Below, one piece after another: positions 1 through 12,419 of a DNA stretch of 62,000 nucleotides (position 1 is the first letter of the stretch; every line of letters starts with the position of its first letter). The stretch is taken from positions 1 to 62,000 of the forward strand of contig MNCI01027002.1 of NCBI GenBank assembly GCA_015680685.1, read 5' to 3'. This DNA is from Gnetum montanum. Taxonomy: Eukaryota > Streptophyta > Gnetopsida > Gnetales > Gnetaceae. Both the position numbers and the translations under genes were made by a program. The notes beneath the pieces were generated by a model, which saw only the letters and a program-made list of their open reading frames with translations, did no database searches and had not been told where the DNA came from.

Positions 1-1
1 C

Positions 2-830
2 TACATAAAGGGAAAGCAAACCAATATGTCAAAGAAAGGTGCCAAAAGGATTTTAGACATATTAAAGATCATACATACATATATTTGTAATCCAAATATG
101 GATGCGTATGGTCAAAAGTATTTCATTACCTTTATTGATGATTAGTCATGATATATGTACCTCTACTTGCTTCATAACAAGAGCAAAGCTTTAGATGTCT
201 TTAAGGTGTTTAAGGCTAAAGTAGAGAAATAATGTGGTAAGCAAATAAAGTTAGTGAGATTTGATAGAGGTGGTGAATACTATGGTAGATATACTAATGA
301 TGGACAAGCACCTGGTCCATTTGCTAAGTTTCTTTGGTTCAACAAACTAGAATGGTGTGGTAGAAAGAAGAAACCAAACATTATTGAACATGGTGCGGAG
401 TATGCTTAGTAGCTCCAAGCTTCCTAAGTCCTTGTGGATTGAAGCTCTTAAGACGATGGCATATATATTAAACCAAGTTGCAACCAAGACTATCTCAAAG
501 ACACCATTTGAATTATGGAAAGGTTGGAAACTGAGTTTGTGACATATATGCATTTGGAGATGCCTGTCTAAATTAAGAGTCTATAATACATAAGAAAATA
601 AGCTAGACCCAAGGACCATAAGTGGGTATTTTGTTGGATATGTTGAATGGTCTAAGGGATACAGATTTTATTGCCCATCACATACTACTAGGTTTGTAGA
701 ATCAAGGAATGTCAAATTTCTTCAGAATGACTTAATTAGTGGAAGTAGTAGATCTTGGAACATTGTTCCTAAGATAGATCACACAAACGCTCAACCCACT
801 ATTTCAAATGATAGACTAATTATTGTGCAT
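2..830 (+). pseudogene. Copia integrase core remnant
   Basis: Frame 2 encodes the region after the integrase zinc finger (KGKQTNMSKKGAK), then the catalytic core with ITFIDD and FDRGGEYYGRYTNDGQ, giving two of the D,D,E residues. The frame then jumps at about 335-350: the stretch that normally precedes the NGVxERRN motif is missing. The core resumes at 350 with [19 protein letters not shown] and runs to [10 protein letters not shown] near 535. Stops in the frame (near 145, 150 and 228) fall at positions that are normally Tyr, Arg or Gln. In a live element this enzyme would insert the cDNA into the genome. The deletion and stops make it non-functional. Confidence 0.85.
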
Positions 831-959
831 AATACACCTAGAACACAAATGTGTAATGAACAACAACCATTCATTGAAGTTCCACAATTTTCTGATCAAG
901 AAGTAGTAGATCTAGTTGAACAATAGATACCATAACCTATTGAACATCATGATCCTCAA

Positions 960-2050
960 GAGAATGATGAACCAACATTAAGAAGATCTACTAGAGTAAG
1001 GCAATCAACGATTCCTAGTGACTATATGGTGTATCTATAGGAGTCTGACTACAACATAGGAGCTGAAAATGATCCCAAAACATTTTTACAAGCCATGAGT
1101 TGTAAGGAATCTAACTTGTGGTATGATGCCATGAAAGATGAGATGAACTTTACGTCATCTAATGGAGTCTGGGATCTTGTCATGTTTCTTGATGATGTAA
1201 AAGCCATTGGATGCAAATGGGTCTTCAAGACTAAGAAAGACTCATTGGGCAACATTGAAAGATATAAGACTAGACTTGTCATTAAAGGGTTCACTTAGAA
1301 GGATATAATACATTACAAGGAGACATTTTCTCCTACATCTAAGGACTCCCTTAATGTTATCATGGCATTGGTTGCCCATTTTGATCTTAAATTACATCAA
1401 ATAGATGTAAAAATAGCATTCCTTAATGGTGATCTAGAGGAAGAGGTTGATATGAAACAACTTGAAGGATTTTCATCTAGTGATGGTGAGCAATTGGTAT
1501 GCAAGCTTAAAAAATCCATATATGGATTGAAATAGGCCTCTCATCAATGATACTTAAAATTCCATGATATCATCACTTCATTTCGTTTTGAAGAAAACCT
1601 CATGGATCAATGTATATACTAGAAAGTCAGTGGGAGCAAAATCTTTTTCCTTGTTCTATATTTGGATGATATTCTTCTTGCAACCAATAATAGTGGATTT
1701 CTATATGAGATGAAACATTTTCTCTCTAAGAATTTCAACACGAAGGATCTGGGTAAGGCATCTTATGTCATTGGCATTTAGATCCATAGGGATATATCTA
1801 GATGTATTCTTGGACTACTGCAAGAAACTTATATCAATAAAGTTTTAGAGAGGTTTTAGATGAAAGATTATTCACCAAGTATAGCACCCATTGTGAAGGA
1901 CAAAAGGTTCAATTTGAACCAATGCCTTAGGAATGATTTAGAGAAGAATTAGAGAACAACATTTTGTATGCTTTAGTTGTTGGAAGCCTTATGTATGCTC
2001 AGGTCTACACAAGACCTAACGTTGCATTCTCTATGGGAATGTTGGATAGA
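960..2050 (+). pseudogene. Copia reverse transcriptase remnant
   Basis: From about 1080 the frame reads a copia RT: WYDAMKDEMN, then CKWVFKTKKDSLGNIERYK, then HQIDVKIAFLNGDLEEEV. The palm motif LYLDDILLA is intact at 1656-1682, so the YxDD-type catalytic Asp pair is preserved. TAG stops occur where relatives have Gln, for example after YGLK near 1530 and after VIGI near 1779. The region upstream, 830-1080, is the poorly conserved linker between integrase and RT. A one-base deletion near 2080 shifts the frame before the RNase H part. The protein would copy element RNA into DNA; this copy cannot. Confidence 0.88.
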
Positions 2051-2084
2051 TATCAAAGTAATCTAGGTATTGATCACTAAAGGC

Positions 2085-2636
2085 TGCAAAGAAAGTGATG
2101 AGGTACCTTCAAGGTACAAAATACTACATGCGTATGTATAAACGGATCGACTCCTTGGAGGTGACTGACTCCTATGATTCAGACTTTGTTGGCTGTGTTG
2201 ATTCACGGAAATCCACATTTGGTTATGTTTTTATACTAGCTAGAGGGGCTATATCCTGGAGGAGTGGAAATTAAACCTTAATTGCTACTTCCACAATGGA
2301 GGTAGAGTTCATTTCTTGTTTTGAAGCTACTTCACATGGTGTATGGTTAAAGAGTTTCATAACAGGGCTTAGAATTTTGGATTCTATATCTAGGCCATTA
2401 AGAATGCTTTGTGACAATTCAGTTGTTGTCTTTATGGCTAAGAATAATAAGATTGGCAATCGAAGTAAACACATTGACATAAAGTACTTAGCCATAAGGG
2501 AACACATTAAGGAAAACAAAGTGATCATTGCTCATATAAGAACTAAATTAATGAGAGCTAATCCTTTGACAAAAGGAATACCACTGAAGTCATTTAAGGA
2601 TGATGTAGTTTGGAGGGGACTTGTTTCCATAATGTA
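2085..2636 (+). pseudogene. Copia RNase H remnant and end of pol
   Basis: An open stretch from 2296 to the stop at 2634-2636 encodes the end of a copia pol: EVEFISCFEATSHGVWLK, LCDNSVVVFMAKNNK, RSKHIDIKYLAIREHIKE and a final ANPLTKGIP. These are the classical RNase H motifs of TNT1-type elements, including the Glu of (T)EAEF and the Asp of CDNS. Upstream, 2085-2290 holds the matching MRYLQGT and GCVDS-type blocks with a stop at 2273. RNase H degrades the RNA strand during reverse transcription. The local open frame is a remnant and not an independent gene. Confidence 0.88.
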
Positions 2637-2917
2637 ATTTGTTATACATACAACTTTATAGTCTTAATGAAACTCTTTTTTAGTTGTGCTATTTTCTCAT
2701 ATGGTTTGTGCATATAGTTATTAGAGAAAATTCACATATGGTAGGGATTTGAATGAACATTGGGTTTATTTATAAAGTTAAGTTACCTTATAAGGAATTA
2801 TGTTTTGAGAGATAATACATTGTAATACATGGAAGATAATACTCACATTGAGAGGAACTATTGCTATGATTCATGTATTTATTTATTAAAATCTAGATTT
2901 TATTAAATATGGAGACC

Positions 2918-2927
2918 AAGTGGGAGA
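2918..2927 (+). other. Copia polypurine tract
   Basis: AAGTGGGAGA, the usual plus-strand primer of plant copia elements, lies 280 bp after the pol stop and directly before LTR-like sequence. Confidence 0.8.
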
Positions 2928-2928
2928 T

Positions 2929-3450
2929 TATAATCCACATCAATGTGTTTACATGTTGTTGATAACATGCTTCCTCATTTTTGTGTTGGTGTTAAGGTGG
3001 CCTCCATATCTCATAATGCGGCATCCATATCCCATAATGTGGCCTCCATATTTGATAATGGATAACACGTTTTTGCATTGGCATTGGGGTGGTGTCCACA
3101 TTTGGATGGGGTTTTGGTCCTCCTATTTTTCACATCAGCCTATAATGGGAAGATAAAACAAGTTCAAATCTTCACAAGCTACATTTAAAAAGAGCCATGT
3201 CTGCAAGTAGCTTTACACACCAAGGAAACTTGAAGATCCATTATTATGCTATAAGGAATTTTTCATAGCCCAGGAATTTGCAAGGTTTAATTATGTAATG
3301 CATATGATTAATCTTTTAATACTATCAAATGTGTTTCAATGAATTAGCTCTAATACTCCTGATTAAATCATAGCATTATATTACTATCATTCCTACTATT
3401 ATTGTTGTTGTTGTTACTAGTTTCTCATGTAAGTGAATGTGAATCACTTG
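2929..3450 (+). repeat. Probable 3' LTR of the copia element (right end uncertain)
   Basis: Sequence directly after the polypurine tract, where the 3' LTR must start. The expected TG dinucleotide is not clean (TATAATCC), consistent with a G-to-A change. No partner LTR is in the window, so the length is unknown. It contains a 21-bp triple repeat at 2999-3061. Confidence 0.5.
2999..3061 (+). repeat. Three tandem 21-bp units in the copia LTR
   Basis: Three consecutive units (2999-3019, 3020-3040, 3041-3061) each read GGCNTCCATAT followed by about ATAATG, with two to four differences between units. Confidence 0.85.
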
Positions 3451-6415
3451 CTAGGATGTTTTGTTAAAGTGTTGTACCCTTCATTTGACTATTGCTAGAG
3501 CTCAGTCATAGACTTTATATTTTATGATTAAATGTTGAAATCCAATTACCCCAAGAAGTTTTTCTTTTATTAGCTATCATACCCTTACAAATGTTTAACA
3601 ATGCATATTCATTTCTTTATGTACATTTATACTTTATTACGCATATTTAGTTATGTATCTTTTTATTTTATTATCATTTTATTGTGTACATGTGCTTATA
3701 TAATACTCTATTCATGAAGCAAATATAGAACATAAACTTACCCAAACCATATCCCTTGTCACCTTGTATCATTAAACTAGGATTTAGAGTTCATTTTAAA
3801 CTATAGTTAAATACTATAAAAAACAACTTTATTTAGGAAGTACCTTAGGATGACATGCAACCCAAAATTTGACCTTAACAACCTATTTAGAATGTTTGAA
3901 AACATAGATTTTGACCCTTAGTTCACTAGAATTAGAGTTACCATTTTCAAGATATTACATTTTCTAGTTTGTTAAAATATTGTAAAAGTTCAATAGTTGA
4001 ACAGGGAAACTATGATAAGTAAAGCTCAGATAAGATTTCAGTGTATAATTTAGTAGAGTACTTCATGAGGATCCTATAGGTTCAAGTGAAATTTGATTTA
4101 GAGTTCCAGTGTACATGATAGAGAAGTTTAAATACAAAGGCATTAGTAGAAGGAGAAAAATTATAAATATACTTATAAAAATCATAAAAATTAAAATTTA
4201 AATAAAAGCCAAAATTAAACTTAAGTTGTAAAAGTCAACCACAACCATGCAAAGCATGTCACGCATTATATGCATACTACCCATATATGTATTATATCCA
4301 TAACACATATGCATAAAATGTATAAGCATAACATGTGTTACGCATGTTGTACTTTTCTTGCAACTGCTCGTTCTTCTCCTGCCTCATCCACCACCTATTT
4401 TACATTGCTTGTTTTGCCATTTATTTTCATCAATTCTTGTTTTGCAAACTAGTGTTTCATCACGTTTCTTCAAAAAAAAATAAATTTGGTCTTTCTTCTT
4501 CTTTTTGAAGTCGATTTGAGCCTAGTTTCTATAGTTTTTCCCCCTATAAATATGCAATGGTCCTAGATACATTTTACCATGATTTGAAGAGGGGTTTATG
4601 GTACAACAGGGAAAGCAAGGTGAAAACCAATTGAGAGCATTAGGTGGGAAGTGAAGTTTATTTTCTTTTCTTTTCACACGCTACCCCATATTACTATGAA
4701 TTTTCTATCTCTCTTCTCGGATTTCTTCGTCTTTGCTATTCTTATGCAATTTTCATTATTATATCGAGATTTTTCCAAATTTTTGTCATTTTGAGCTTAT
4801 TATTGGTATTTTGAATGCATTTGGCCCTTTTTTATCTTATAGTGAATTTATGGAATTATGGGAACCTTGTCCAACTTGCCCTTTGGATATTTTATGAATA
4901 TTTTGGTATTTCCAATGACAAGCATGATTTTGTGAGAATTTTGGCTCCCATGGATTTGGCTATTTTGGAAATCAGTTTGATTTTGGAATAAAATAATAAA
5001 AATTTTGAAGCAATAATTTTGTGAAATTTTAGCTTTTATGGGATTTGGTCATTTTGGAAATTTTTTGGATTTTTTGAATAAAATAATAGTATTTACATGA
5101 CTATTTGTGCTTAGTTGGTGGTGGAAGCCGTGAATCTTTTAGATGCCCTCATCTACATGCAATAGTGGTGTGTTCTCTAGTGGGTCCCCACAAGAACAAG
5201 GGTTGCATAGATTTTCTACACTAGATTTTTATTCGTAAGTTCATGTGAGGTTATGGATTTAGCCAAGATCATGACACTGAGCAGTTGAGTCTAGTGATGT
5301 GTAGTGAGGCATAGTCAAGACCTATCCTTCCAATGATAGGTATGCCTCAGTTGTCAAGGATGTTAGTAGTGAGGCAATTGCCAAGACTTGACCATCAGTG
5401 ACTTGTTTGGGATCATAAGGCTAATTTGATGATAGTAGTGAGGTTATTTCAAGAACTGTTGGTGAGTTCCTTTGGTAGTGAGGATGACCAAGACCTAGCT
5501 ATTAAAATGCCTGTTTAAAATACACATTTTCTTTGAACTTTTCTAAACAAATTTTTGCTATCCTTGAATAATAAATGACTAGGTAATTAAAAATAGATAT
5601 ATATTTGCTTGGGATTATTAGATTTTATTTAGATTCCATGAAAATCTGTGACATTTTGACCTTGCAACCTTTCGCATATTTATTGGAAGCCTTTATCGAG
5701 TCATATCTTGAGACTTTTGGCCCATAAAATTTATGCTCCATGAAGAGGGAAATAAAATAGCCTTTCTTATTTCAATAAACAAGGAAGCCAAGAATAAACA
5801 AGGAAATGTCGAAAGGGGGAACATAGGACAAAAGATGAACCAGTTTCATACAAGATGGATCCTCTCAACTTGAAAAATATTTTATGTATATTTTGTATTT
5901 TTGTAAAATAGAAACATGTATACTTTTGGGCTACTTCAACCATGTATCTATTTGAGTGAATAAATAATAAATTATATTAGATATCAATTCTCTATCAGTG
6001 CCATTAGAATTGTAAGATTAACAAGAACATTTTTTTCAATTTGGCACATGCAATATGTTTGGGGAAATTTTCATATTGTTTATTTCACATTAATATTTTA
6101 CTATTTAATTTAATAAACTTCAAACATTAATAACTTTATTTCTAGATGTCAATTTGAGATGAAACAAGTGTCATTTGGATTGTTATTTTGCATACTATTC
6201 TATGATGCACCTAATGGAATTTTTAGACATCTACCTTTTATGGCTACACAAAACTGTGATTTTCATTAGATAAATTCTATTTAATTATATGTGCAAATAT
6301 TATAAAATGTTGTCATGTTATATTGTTTTACTATAATTATGCTTCTAATTGATAATTTTTAACTATCTACTGACTTCTTTTATTTAGCAAATCAATGTTA
6401 AATCAAAATCCTTCT
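3451..6415. other. AT-rich region without a recognisable gene
   Basis: No frame longer than about 60 codons and no protein motif was found on either strand. The sequence is AT-rich with long T and A runs and reads like eroded retroelement noncoding sequence. The only structure noticed is the short interspersed repeat at 5290-5500. Confidence 0.6.
5296..5502 (+). repeat. Degenerate repeat of GTAGTGAGG ... CAAGAC
   Basis: The core GTAGTGAGG occurs at about 5301, 5366, 5435 and 5475. It is followed after 5-15 bases by CAAGAC or CAAGAA each time. Spacing is 40-70 bp and irregular. A weaker instance lies near 5245. Confidence 0.6.
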
Positions 6416-8320
6416 AATAGTGGAACTCACTTTCAGATCATTCATGGAGTTCACACCTTTAGAGATTTGCAAAAAACTTCAAAGCTTATTACTCTAGCCC
6501 ACTATTTTAAGTAATGGTGAATGATATCTCGAGAAGTCCATCAATTTTGGTAGAATAAAAAAGATGATGCAACTATGAAGATTGAGTAAGTAACAGTGCC
6601 ATATTTAGTTGATGTAATTGTTAGGAAACTAAATGTACAAAATGTTAGAGTTAACATTACCCAAATCTCAACATAGTAGAATACAGATGTAAGAAACTTA
6701 TGGTTATGAAGAGCATATGAGACCATCAAAAAAGAGTACTATGGATTATCCATGGTAAAAAAGATTTACTTTAAGATTGGGATGTATCATATTTTTCCAA
6801 GTAGAAAACTTTACATAATTTCCACCTATGTTGCTAGATGAAGTACTATATTAATGGTGAAATTCCAAGGTAACATAGCTTATCTATTGTTTCTAAAAAT
6901 TCAAAGAAGGTTTAAAGAGAAAAAGATATGAAAAGCCATACTTTTATTTCATCATCTTATTAGAAAGTTATGCATGCAAGCAAGAATTTTGGACTACATA
7001 AATGATATTCTCCAAAAACTCCATAATACTTTGTATGTAGAATCTTTTTGATATTCCTAGTGATGTAGATAGGGCAAGTCATGTATATTTTTCTTATATT
7101 CCTAGTGAGATCACTACAATGCAGTTTGGATTAATATCTATCAAAGGAAAACTAGTCATGGAAAAAACAAGAATGAAACATGCAAAAAATGAAGTGTAAA
7201 GGCTACAAGAAGAATTTGCCACATTACAAGTTGAAAGAGAAGACCACGCACAATACATTGCATTAGATGAGTTGTAGTTTAGAAGTAATCAAGTTAAATA
7301 ATTAATGACTAAGCAAAAATATATGGAGATGGATAAAGAGAGAGTAGTTTAGAATTCTTTAGTGGTAGAGGCTTAGATGTACATCCATGCCAGTGCTATC
7401 ACTGCATGAGAATAAGAGAATAAGAAGATTATTGTAGAAAACTTGAGGTTGAAAGACATTGCAAAATAGAACATACTTAAGGAAATTATTCATCAATTGA
7501 GAAAGTAGCTTTCTAAATTTAACCTAGATATGAGACAACTTGCTTGTGAAAAAAAGACCTTATTAGTGGAAGAAGTACATGTAATCAAATAAAAATTAGC
7601 CATTGATATTAACGCATGGTAGAATGAGGTCAAGAAACATGAAAGGCTTAAAGAACACTTTATAGATGAAGTTGGAATGTAAAAATAAATTACTGAAAAA
7701 GAAATCTAGATGACCAAGGCTAAGATTAGTACCATTATGCAGTAGATACTTAACTAGCAACTCATATTAGATATTATTACCCTTATCCAATAAGCTGAGA
7801 TGAAGAATAAATACCTATAGATAGAATATTTAATAGAGTACATGGGGTTACCAAATCTATGTTATGCTAACTTGGCCATGTTAATAATAGGTAGGCCAAG
7901 AATAGAACTAAAGTAGCAAATCTTCCATGTTAACGTGGAAGATAAACAACTAAAACCCCATATTGTAAATTATGAACTTCAAGTAGTAAAATGAAGTTAT
8001 CAAGACTAAAAGGTTGTTTTAGCAAATTTGACCAAAAGACTAACTAATTATCAAAAATTACAAAATATGATTAAATCCTTTGAAGTAGAAAGAACATAGT
8101 TTGCAACATGGCATGTCAAAGTTAATAAAATGTTCCCATAACTACCATGCCCTTGGAAAGTATTAACACCTATGAATATCGTTGAGTTAGCATGGATAAT
8201 GCATGATCCCAAGACTAAAGAAGAAAAGTTGAGAGCATTATTAAATAGGTATCAATTTAAGACGCTCGATGACAAAGGAAAAAATCCAATGGTGAAGCCA
8301 CCACCACTCAGAACTTGAAG
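6416..8320 (+). pseudogene. Coiled-coil ORF copy A (env position), broken
   Basis: Not recognised as a known family. The frame begins inside the conserved N-terminal block (SFMEFTPLEICKKLQ, then QFW near 6537, then VPYLVDV near 6600). It continues through a long Leu/Lys/Glu-rich coiled coil (for example ATLQVEREDHAQYIALDELQ near 7225). The C-terminal block includes PCPWKVLTPMNIVELAW near 8150, then MHDPKTKEEKLRALL, and the end KGKNPMVKPPPLRT, stopping at 8318-8320. The frame has many TAG/TAA stops, mostly where copies B to D have Gln or Trp. It is the same protein as copies B, C and D. It lacks the first 100 codons or so. Its position directly before the polypurine tract is that of env in Athila-like elements; the function is unknown. 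Confidence 0.75.
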
Positions 8321-8526
8321 AAACTACATCAAGCTCTATTTTATTCTATCCACTATTATTTTGTTCTATGTCTGTCATGTGTCAATCATACGTTGCATGA
8401 TAATTTTGTAACACCACTCAAGCAAAGATGCAACATTCATAGTAGAGTTAGTCATGTATATATGACATGATGTCAAGTCCATGTAATCCCATAGGTCATA
8501 ATGAACTCTATCCTCCTTTTGGTTGA

Positions 8527-8561
8527 ACTCGAGGATGAGTTTTTAATTAGTCATTGGGGCA
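8527..8561 (+). other. Polypurine block of copy A
   Basis: CTCGAGGATGAG, then a T-run and GTCATTGGGGCA, ends exactly at TGATGAAACACC. The same block with the same spacing precedes the 3' LTRs of C, D, E1 and E2. Elements of the Ty3/gypsy class commonly have a GAGGA(C/T)GAG...GGGGG stretch here. Confidence 0.8.
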
Positions 8562-9411
8562 TGATGAAACACCTTTTATCAAGGACTATGATATCATAGC
8601 CTAATATACGACACCATAGATACAATATAATGGGCCATGATCATGCTTATAAATATAGGTTCACCATCATGTCGAAGAGATATTTTTGGCTAAGACTTAG
8701 GAAAATTCTTGAAATTTTTTGTTGTAAAGTTAAAGTTACTTGTGAATGCTTATAGTGTGATGATTGATAGTTATACAGTATCTTTGTTTGAGTGGATTAT
8801 TCCTAGATACAATTCATGAATGACAATAAAGATCAAGATTGTTCTTCATCATTACAGCATCTCACATAGAGTATATTTACTTTTTAATGGCTTTTATTTT
8901 TACTATGTCATCTACATTTTTTAGGTCTTTTGATATTACAATGTTCATTAATAAGATGGAATAAGGAGGATTGGTGTTGAGCGTAAAATGTAATTGTTTG
9001 GTAACTTAATAGTAACTCTTCTTGATTCTTTTAGTAATAAAGTTACTTGGTAATCTTAGTAACTATTACATGAGCCCAAAACATGTATAGTAAACAAGGA
9101 ATAGATACTTATTGCCAATAGGCTAGAATAGTTTTATATTTCTATTACACTTAGAGATAGAATATATAATCATTTCTATTATGTTTACCTTTAACATTAG
9201 ACCTAAACAACATCATTTTATCATATGCCTCACTAAGAGTTAAATTTTATACGTTCTACACTTCACTAACTCTAACTGAGAAGACAATGAACATGAACTT
9301 CTTATCAACTTATTAGTATACTTAGATTATTCATCCACAAATTACAACCTAGTTGTGTGTAAATGCTTATGACCTATATAGTTAAGTGTTAAAATACTCT
9401 ACCACTCATCA
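8562..9411 (+). repeat. LTR of copy A
   Basis: Starts TGATGAAACACC right after the polypurine block and ends CCACTCATCA, the same U5 terminus as the LTRs of E1, E2 and D. It aligns with the LTR of copy C (44159-44993). Alternatively the end lies at 9474, where similarity to C stops. Confidence 0.7.
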
Positions 9412-9639
9412 ATGGTAGAGATACTATTACCCCTTTTTTGGTTACTATCTACCATTTACTATTTTTTTATCCCACTAATGCACAATGTTTGAGGGATTAA
9501 CAACTATAGCAGTTTTACAAATCTACGAAGGGGGAGTAGTATAATGATTCCCCATTCTATATGTAGCAAAATGATAGTGGAGAACCCTTCTCTAGGGGTT
9601 TTCCATACAAAGAGACTTCTCTCTTTGACTTCAGTGAAG

Positions 9640-11690
9640 GAGGTGAAAACTAGAACTTACAGTCCATGATACATAATCCTAGTATTAGCAAGAATAGATC
9701 CCATGACAAAGAGGGATCCAATGAGGAGAGTCATGGCAAGGATGCAAGCAAGTAGTATGATCACGATCATGGTCATGACCATCGAAGAGGGGGTGGTAGG
9801 CACCATGATGGTGCTACTCCTTCTTCCTCTTCATCTTCGTCGTCATCTTCTTTCTCTTTTGGCTATGAACATAACTACAATGAATGTGATTGTGATGGAG
9901 GTGACTAACAAGATCGAGATGATTGTAGGGACCATCGGGCAAGTTAAGATCCAAGGCACAAGTATTCAAGAGAGGCCTGTCACTACAAATGAAGGGGTAG
10001 TAGAGGGCATCGTAGGAACTAATGTCATGGCTATAATGAAAGTTTTCTCATCACTCGAAGCATGCTAAACATTACAAAGGCAGTGAGAATTCTTATAAGG
10101 CACATGAAAGATAGCAAGATTAAGTGATTGGATATGAGCAAAATCCCTAATTTTGAGGGGGGATATAACTCCAATCCACAAAATCATCTTCAGGCTTTTA
10201 ATGATGCCTGTGCCTTACAAAACATAGAAAATGACTAGCAAAAGCTTAAGTTGTTTCCTAGGACACTCATCAAAGAAGAAGAAAGCTAGTTCTAGTCCTT
10301 GGAGCTAGAATCAATTCATAAATGGAGTATGATGCTTAAACTATTCAACAAAAAGTATTAAATGTACTCCTAAGTGTCCAATTTGAGAAGGTAGATCTAA
10401 GGATGGAAGCAAAAAACACATGAGTCCTTGGATGTTGCCATGGGCAGATATTATATCTTATTACATCGATGCTCTAGCCATGGTTACTCTCAACAAGAAT
10501 AACTTTGCCACATCATAAATGGGCTTCACTCTAAAATAAGAAGAACTCTTGGGATCTATGCCCAAGTAAGACTATTAGAGTTAAGAGCCCATTAGATGCA
10601 AAGGCTAATCAGGTAGGCAGCAAGAAAATAAGGAGAGTTGAGGAACTAGAAAAGTGATGAGGAATAAAATAGGGATCCTTTCATTTTTAAGAGGGGGATA
10701 TGATTTTGTGATAGTGAAGAGGAATCTCACTTAATGAGGTGGTAAACTAGAAAACCTTGATGATTCAAAAATTTACCTCTAAAATTTTAGCTAAGGTACA
10801 CCAGTTATGGGACTCTATGGATAGTAGATTTTTTGCTATTCTAAAAATTGTTGAAGAGTCCAAAGAACAAAGTAGTGATCATGATTGCAAGAGGTAAAAG
10901 AAAGCTAAACATGCCAATTAAAAGGATAAGGCACGATTATTGCAGTAGAGGAAGTTGTAGAAACTAAATTAAATGATGATGGTGGGTGTGAGAACTACCA
11001 ATATGAACATCCTAAGGGATGTTGCCCTATTGTGTCATACTTATAGGAGTCTAGGGTGTATGCTCTAAATCCACAACTAGCAAAACGTCAAACAACTAGT
11101 AGATTACCTTATCCTCAAGGTAATCCTAGGCAGTTCCATTAGCAACAACAATATTATCCAGGTGGAACTCCACCATAATTGTACGAGCATTATCAATAAT
11201 GGCAATAGTCACAATCATGGAGGATGCTTCCACCACCAAGGTAGCAATACCCTTACAGAAAACCAGATTAATATGGGTATTATGTTTAGCAACCCCTACT
11301 TCCATGTGACTCTTCTAGTCATGTTTCTCCTTTCCAACATCGCTACAATCCTCCCGAATACTATAGAACTCATTCTCCACATTCCAGTAGAGATACCAAA
11401 TTTGATCCTTATCCTCCTTTTGCTCTCACACCTGTTCTTCCATCCTCAATGCAACTACTACTTACTCCATCCATGCAAGGTAAACTTCTAGCCCAACCAC
11501 AACAATGTAATCCTACCAAGGTTGTCAATCTTACACTAGCTAATCAACTGAGTGGTTTGAAACCTCATGCTTGTAAAACACCATTTTTTCGATCCAATAG
11601 CCCTACTAAGCCCTTACCAACTTAGGTAGTTGGTTACATTGCTCCTACCTCATCCTCCACAAACCATTCCAATAGGAATCCTTAAAACCA
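9640..11690 (+). pseudogene. gag remnant of element F
   Basis: Starts inside the Ser/His-rich linker that follows the gag N-terminus in E1. The retrotransposon gag domain lies at about 10130-10620: PNFEGGYNSNPQNHLQAF, DACALQNIEND, KLFPRTLIKE, KWSMMLKLFNKKY, HESLDVAMGRYYILLHRC. A Cys/His cluster (CENYQYEHPKGCCP) follows near 10990, then a Gln/Pro/Tyr-rich tail to 11690. Gag would form the virus-like particle. The frame has many stops, several at Gln codons. It corresponds to gag of E1, E2 and D, which lie on the other strand. Confidence 0.8.
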
Positions 11691-11779
11691 AATACTATCC
11701 AAAATCCATACTGTTATGCTCACTCATGTCATATCTAGGAAACTAGCTAATCTAAGTCCCCTTATCTATTTATAGATTT

Positions 11780-12200
11780 TTTGGAATGAACCATGTAGCT
11801 CTTCTTGATTTAGATTCTGATGTTAACTTGATTTCTCATGAGATGTATACTACCTAGAACCTACCACCTCTCGAGTAATATTTGATTAGAATTGGTAGAC
11901 CAATCGATTACTTTTCTATTGGGATTGGTAGAAGACACTGTGAGCACTATTTATGGGCTGTTTTATCTTGTAGATTTCATAGTAATCAGGGTTGAGAACT
12001 GTAAGGGAGACTTCCCAATCATTATGGGAAGGGCATGACTAAGCACTGTTGATGCAAGAATGGGCATAAGAGATCTTTTTCTAGAAATATCTAAGAAAAA
12101 TGCATTTGGAAAGATTTAGAAGAAGTAAGTTCCATATGTTTTGTATAGTGATATATGTGTAATTGCATGTAGAAACTTTGGTTTGTGAAATGAGCATCTA
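11780..12200 (+). pseudogene. Retropepsin-like protease remnant of element F
   Basis: The catalytic region reads NHVALLDLDSDVNLISHEM near 11788-11850. Relatives have LLDSGS here (see E1), so the D-S-G triad has been altered to D-L-D. The fold continues with GDFPIIMGRA-like sequence near 12010 (read as GRLPNHYGKG after a frame slip) and RDLFLEISKKNAFGKI near 12080. The enzyme would cleave the gag-pol polyprotein. The altered active site and frameshifts make it inactive. Confidence 0.75.
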
Positions 12201-12419
12201 TTTTCACATGTAGGTAGTGTGCACATGAAGAAGATATTCAAAGGTCCTTGTACACAGCAACCATAAAATAAGAGGGCACCCAATGGCTAACTACTGATGT
12301 TGAAAGTAGCACAATGTGCATGGAACCTACTGAGATCTTGACATGTGCTTATGTCGTAAGCATGGATGAACTAAAGCAAGTTTATCACCAACTCTCTAAT
12401 GATGAAAATGATGATACCA

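Larger units (their letters stand above)
1..3450 (+). mobile_element. Decayed Ty1/copia LTR retrotransposon, 3' part
   Basis: The left end of the window lies inside a copia element. Its 5' LTR, gag and protease are outside the window. Domain order is integrase, then reverse transcriptase, then RNase H, which is the diagnostic copia order. A polypurine tract follows at 2918-2927, then LTR-like sequence. The coding region carries many TAG and TAA stops and several frameshifts, so the copy is dead. The end of the 3' LTR cannot be fixed because no second LTR is visible; 3450 is a guess. Confidence 0.85.
6416..9474 (+). mobile_element. Ty3/gypsy family copy A: 3' ORF, polypurine tract and LTR
   Basis: A 5'-truncated piece holding a coiled-coil ORF, a 3' untranslated stretch, the family polypurine block and an LTR. 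It aligns by eye from end to end with copy C at 42400-45058, in the same order and orientation. The last 63 bases (9412-9474) lie beyond the CACTCATCA LTR terminus but are still shared with copy C. The LTR directly precedes gag of element F, so it could be a shared LTR between two tandem elements. Confidence 0.7.

Noticed and set aside
2920-3156. 78-codon frame with repeated PPYLIM units
   Set aside because: Arises from the 21-bp tandem repeat within the copia LTR; no independent coding evidence.
9703-10068. 121-codon open frame rich in Met and Val
   Set aside because: It is a shifted reading of the gag Ser/His linker of element F. The homologous zones of E1 and E2 give the same kind of Met-rich shadow.
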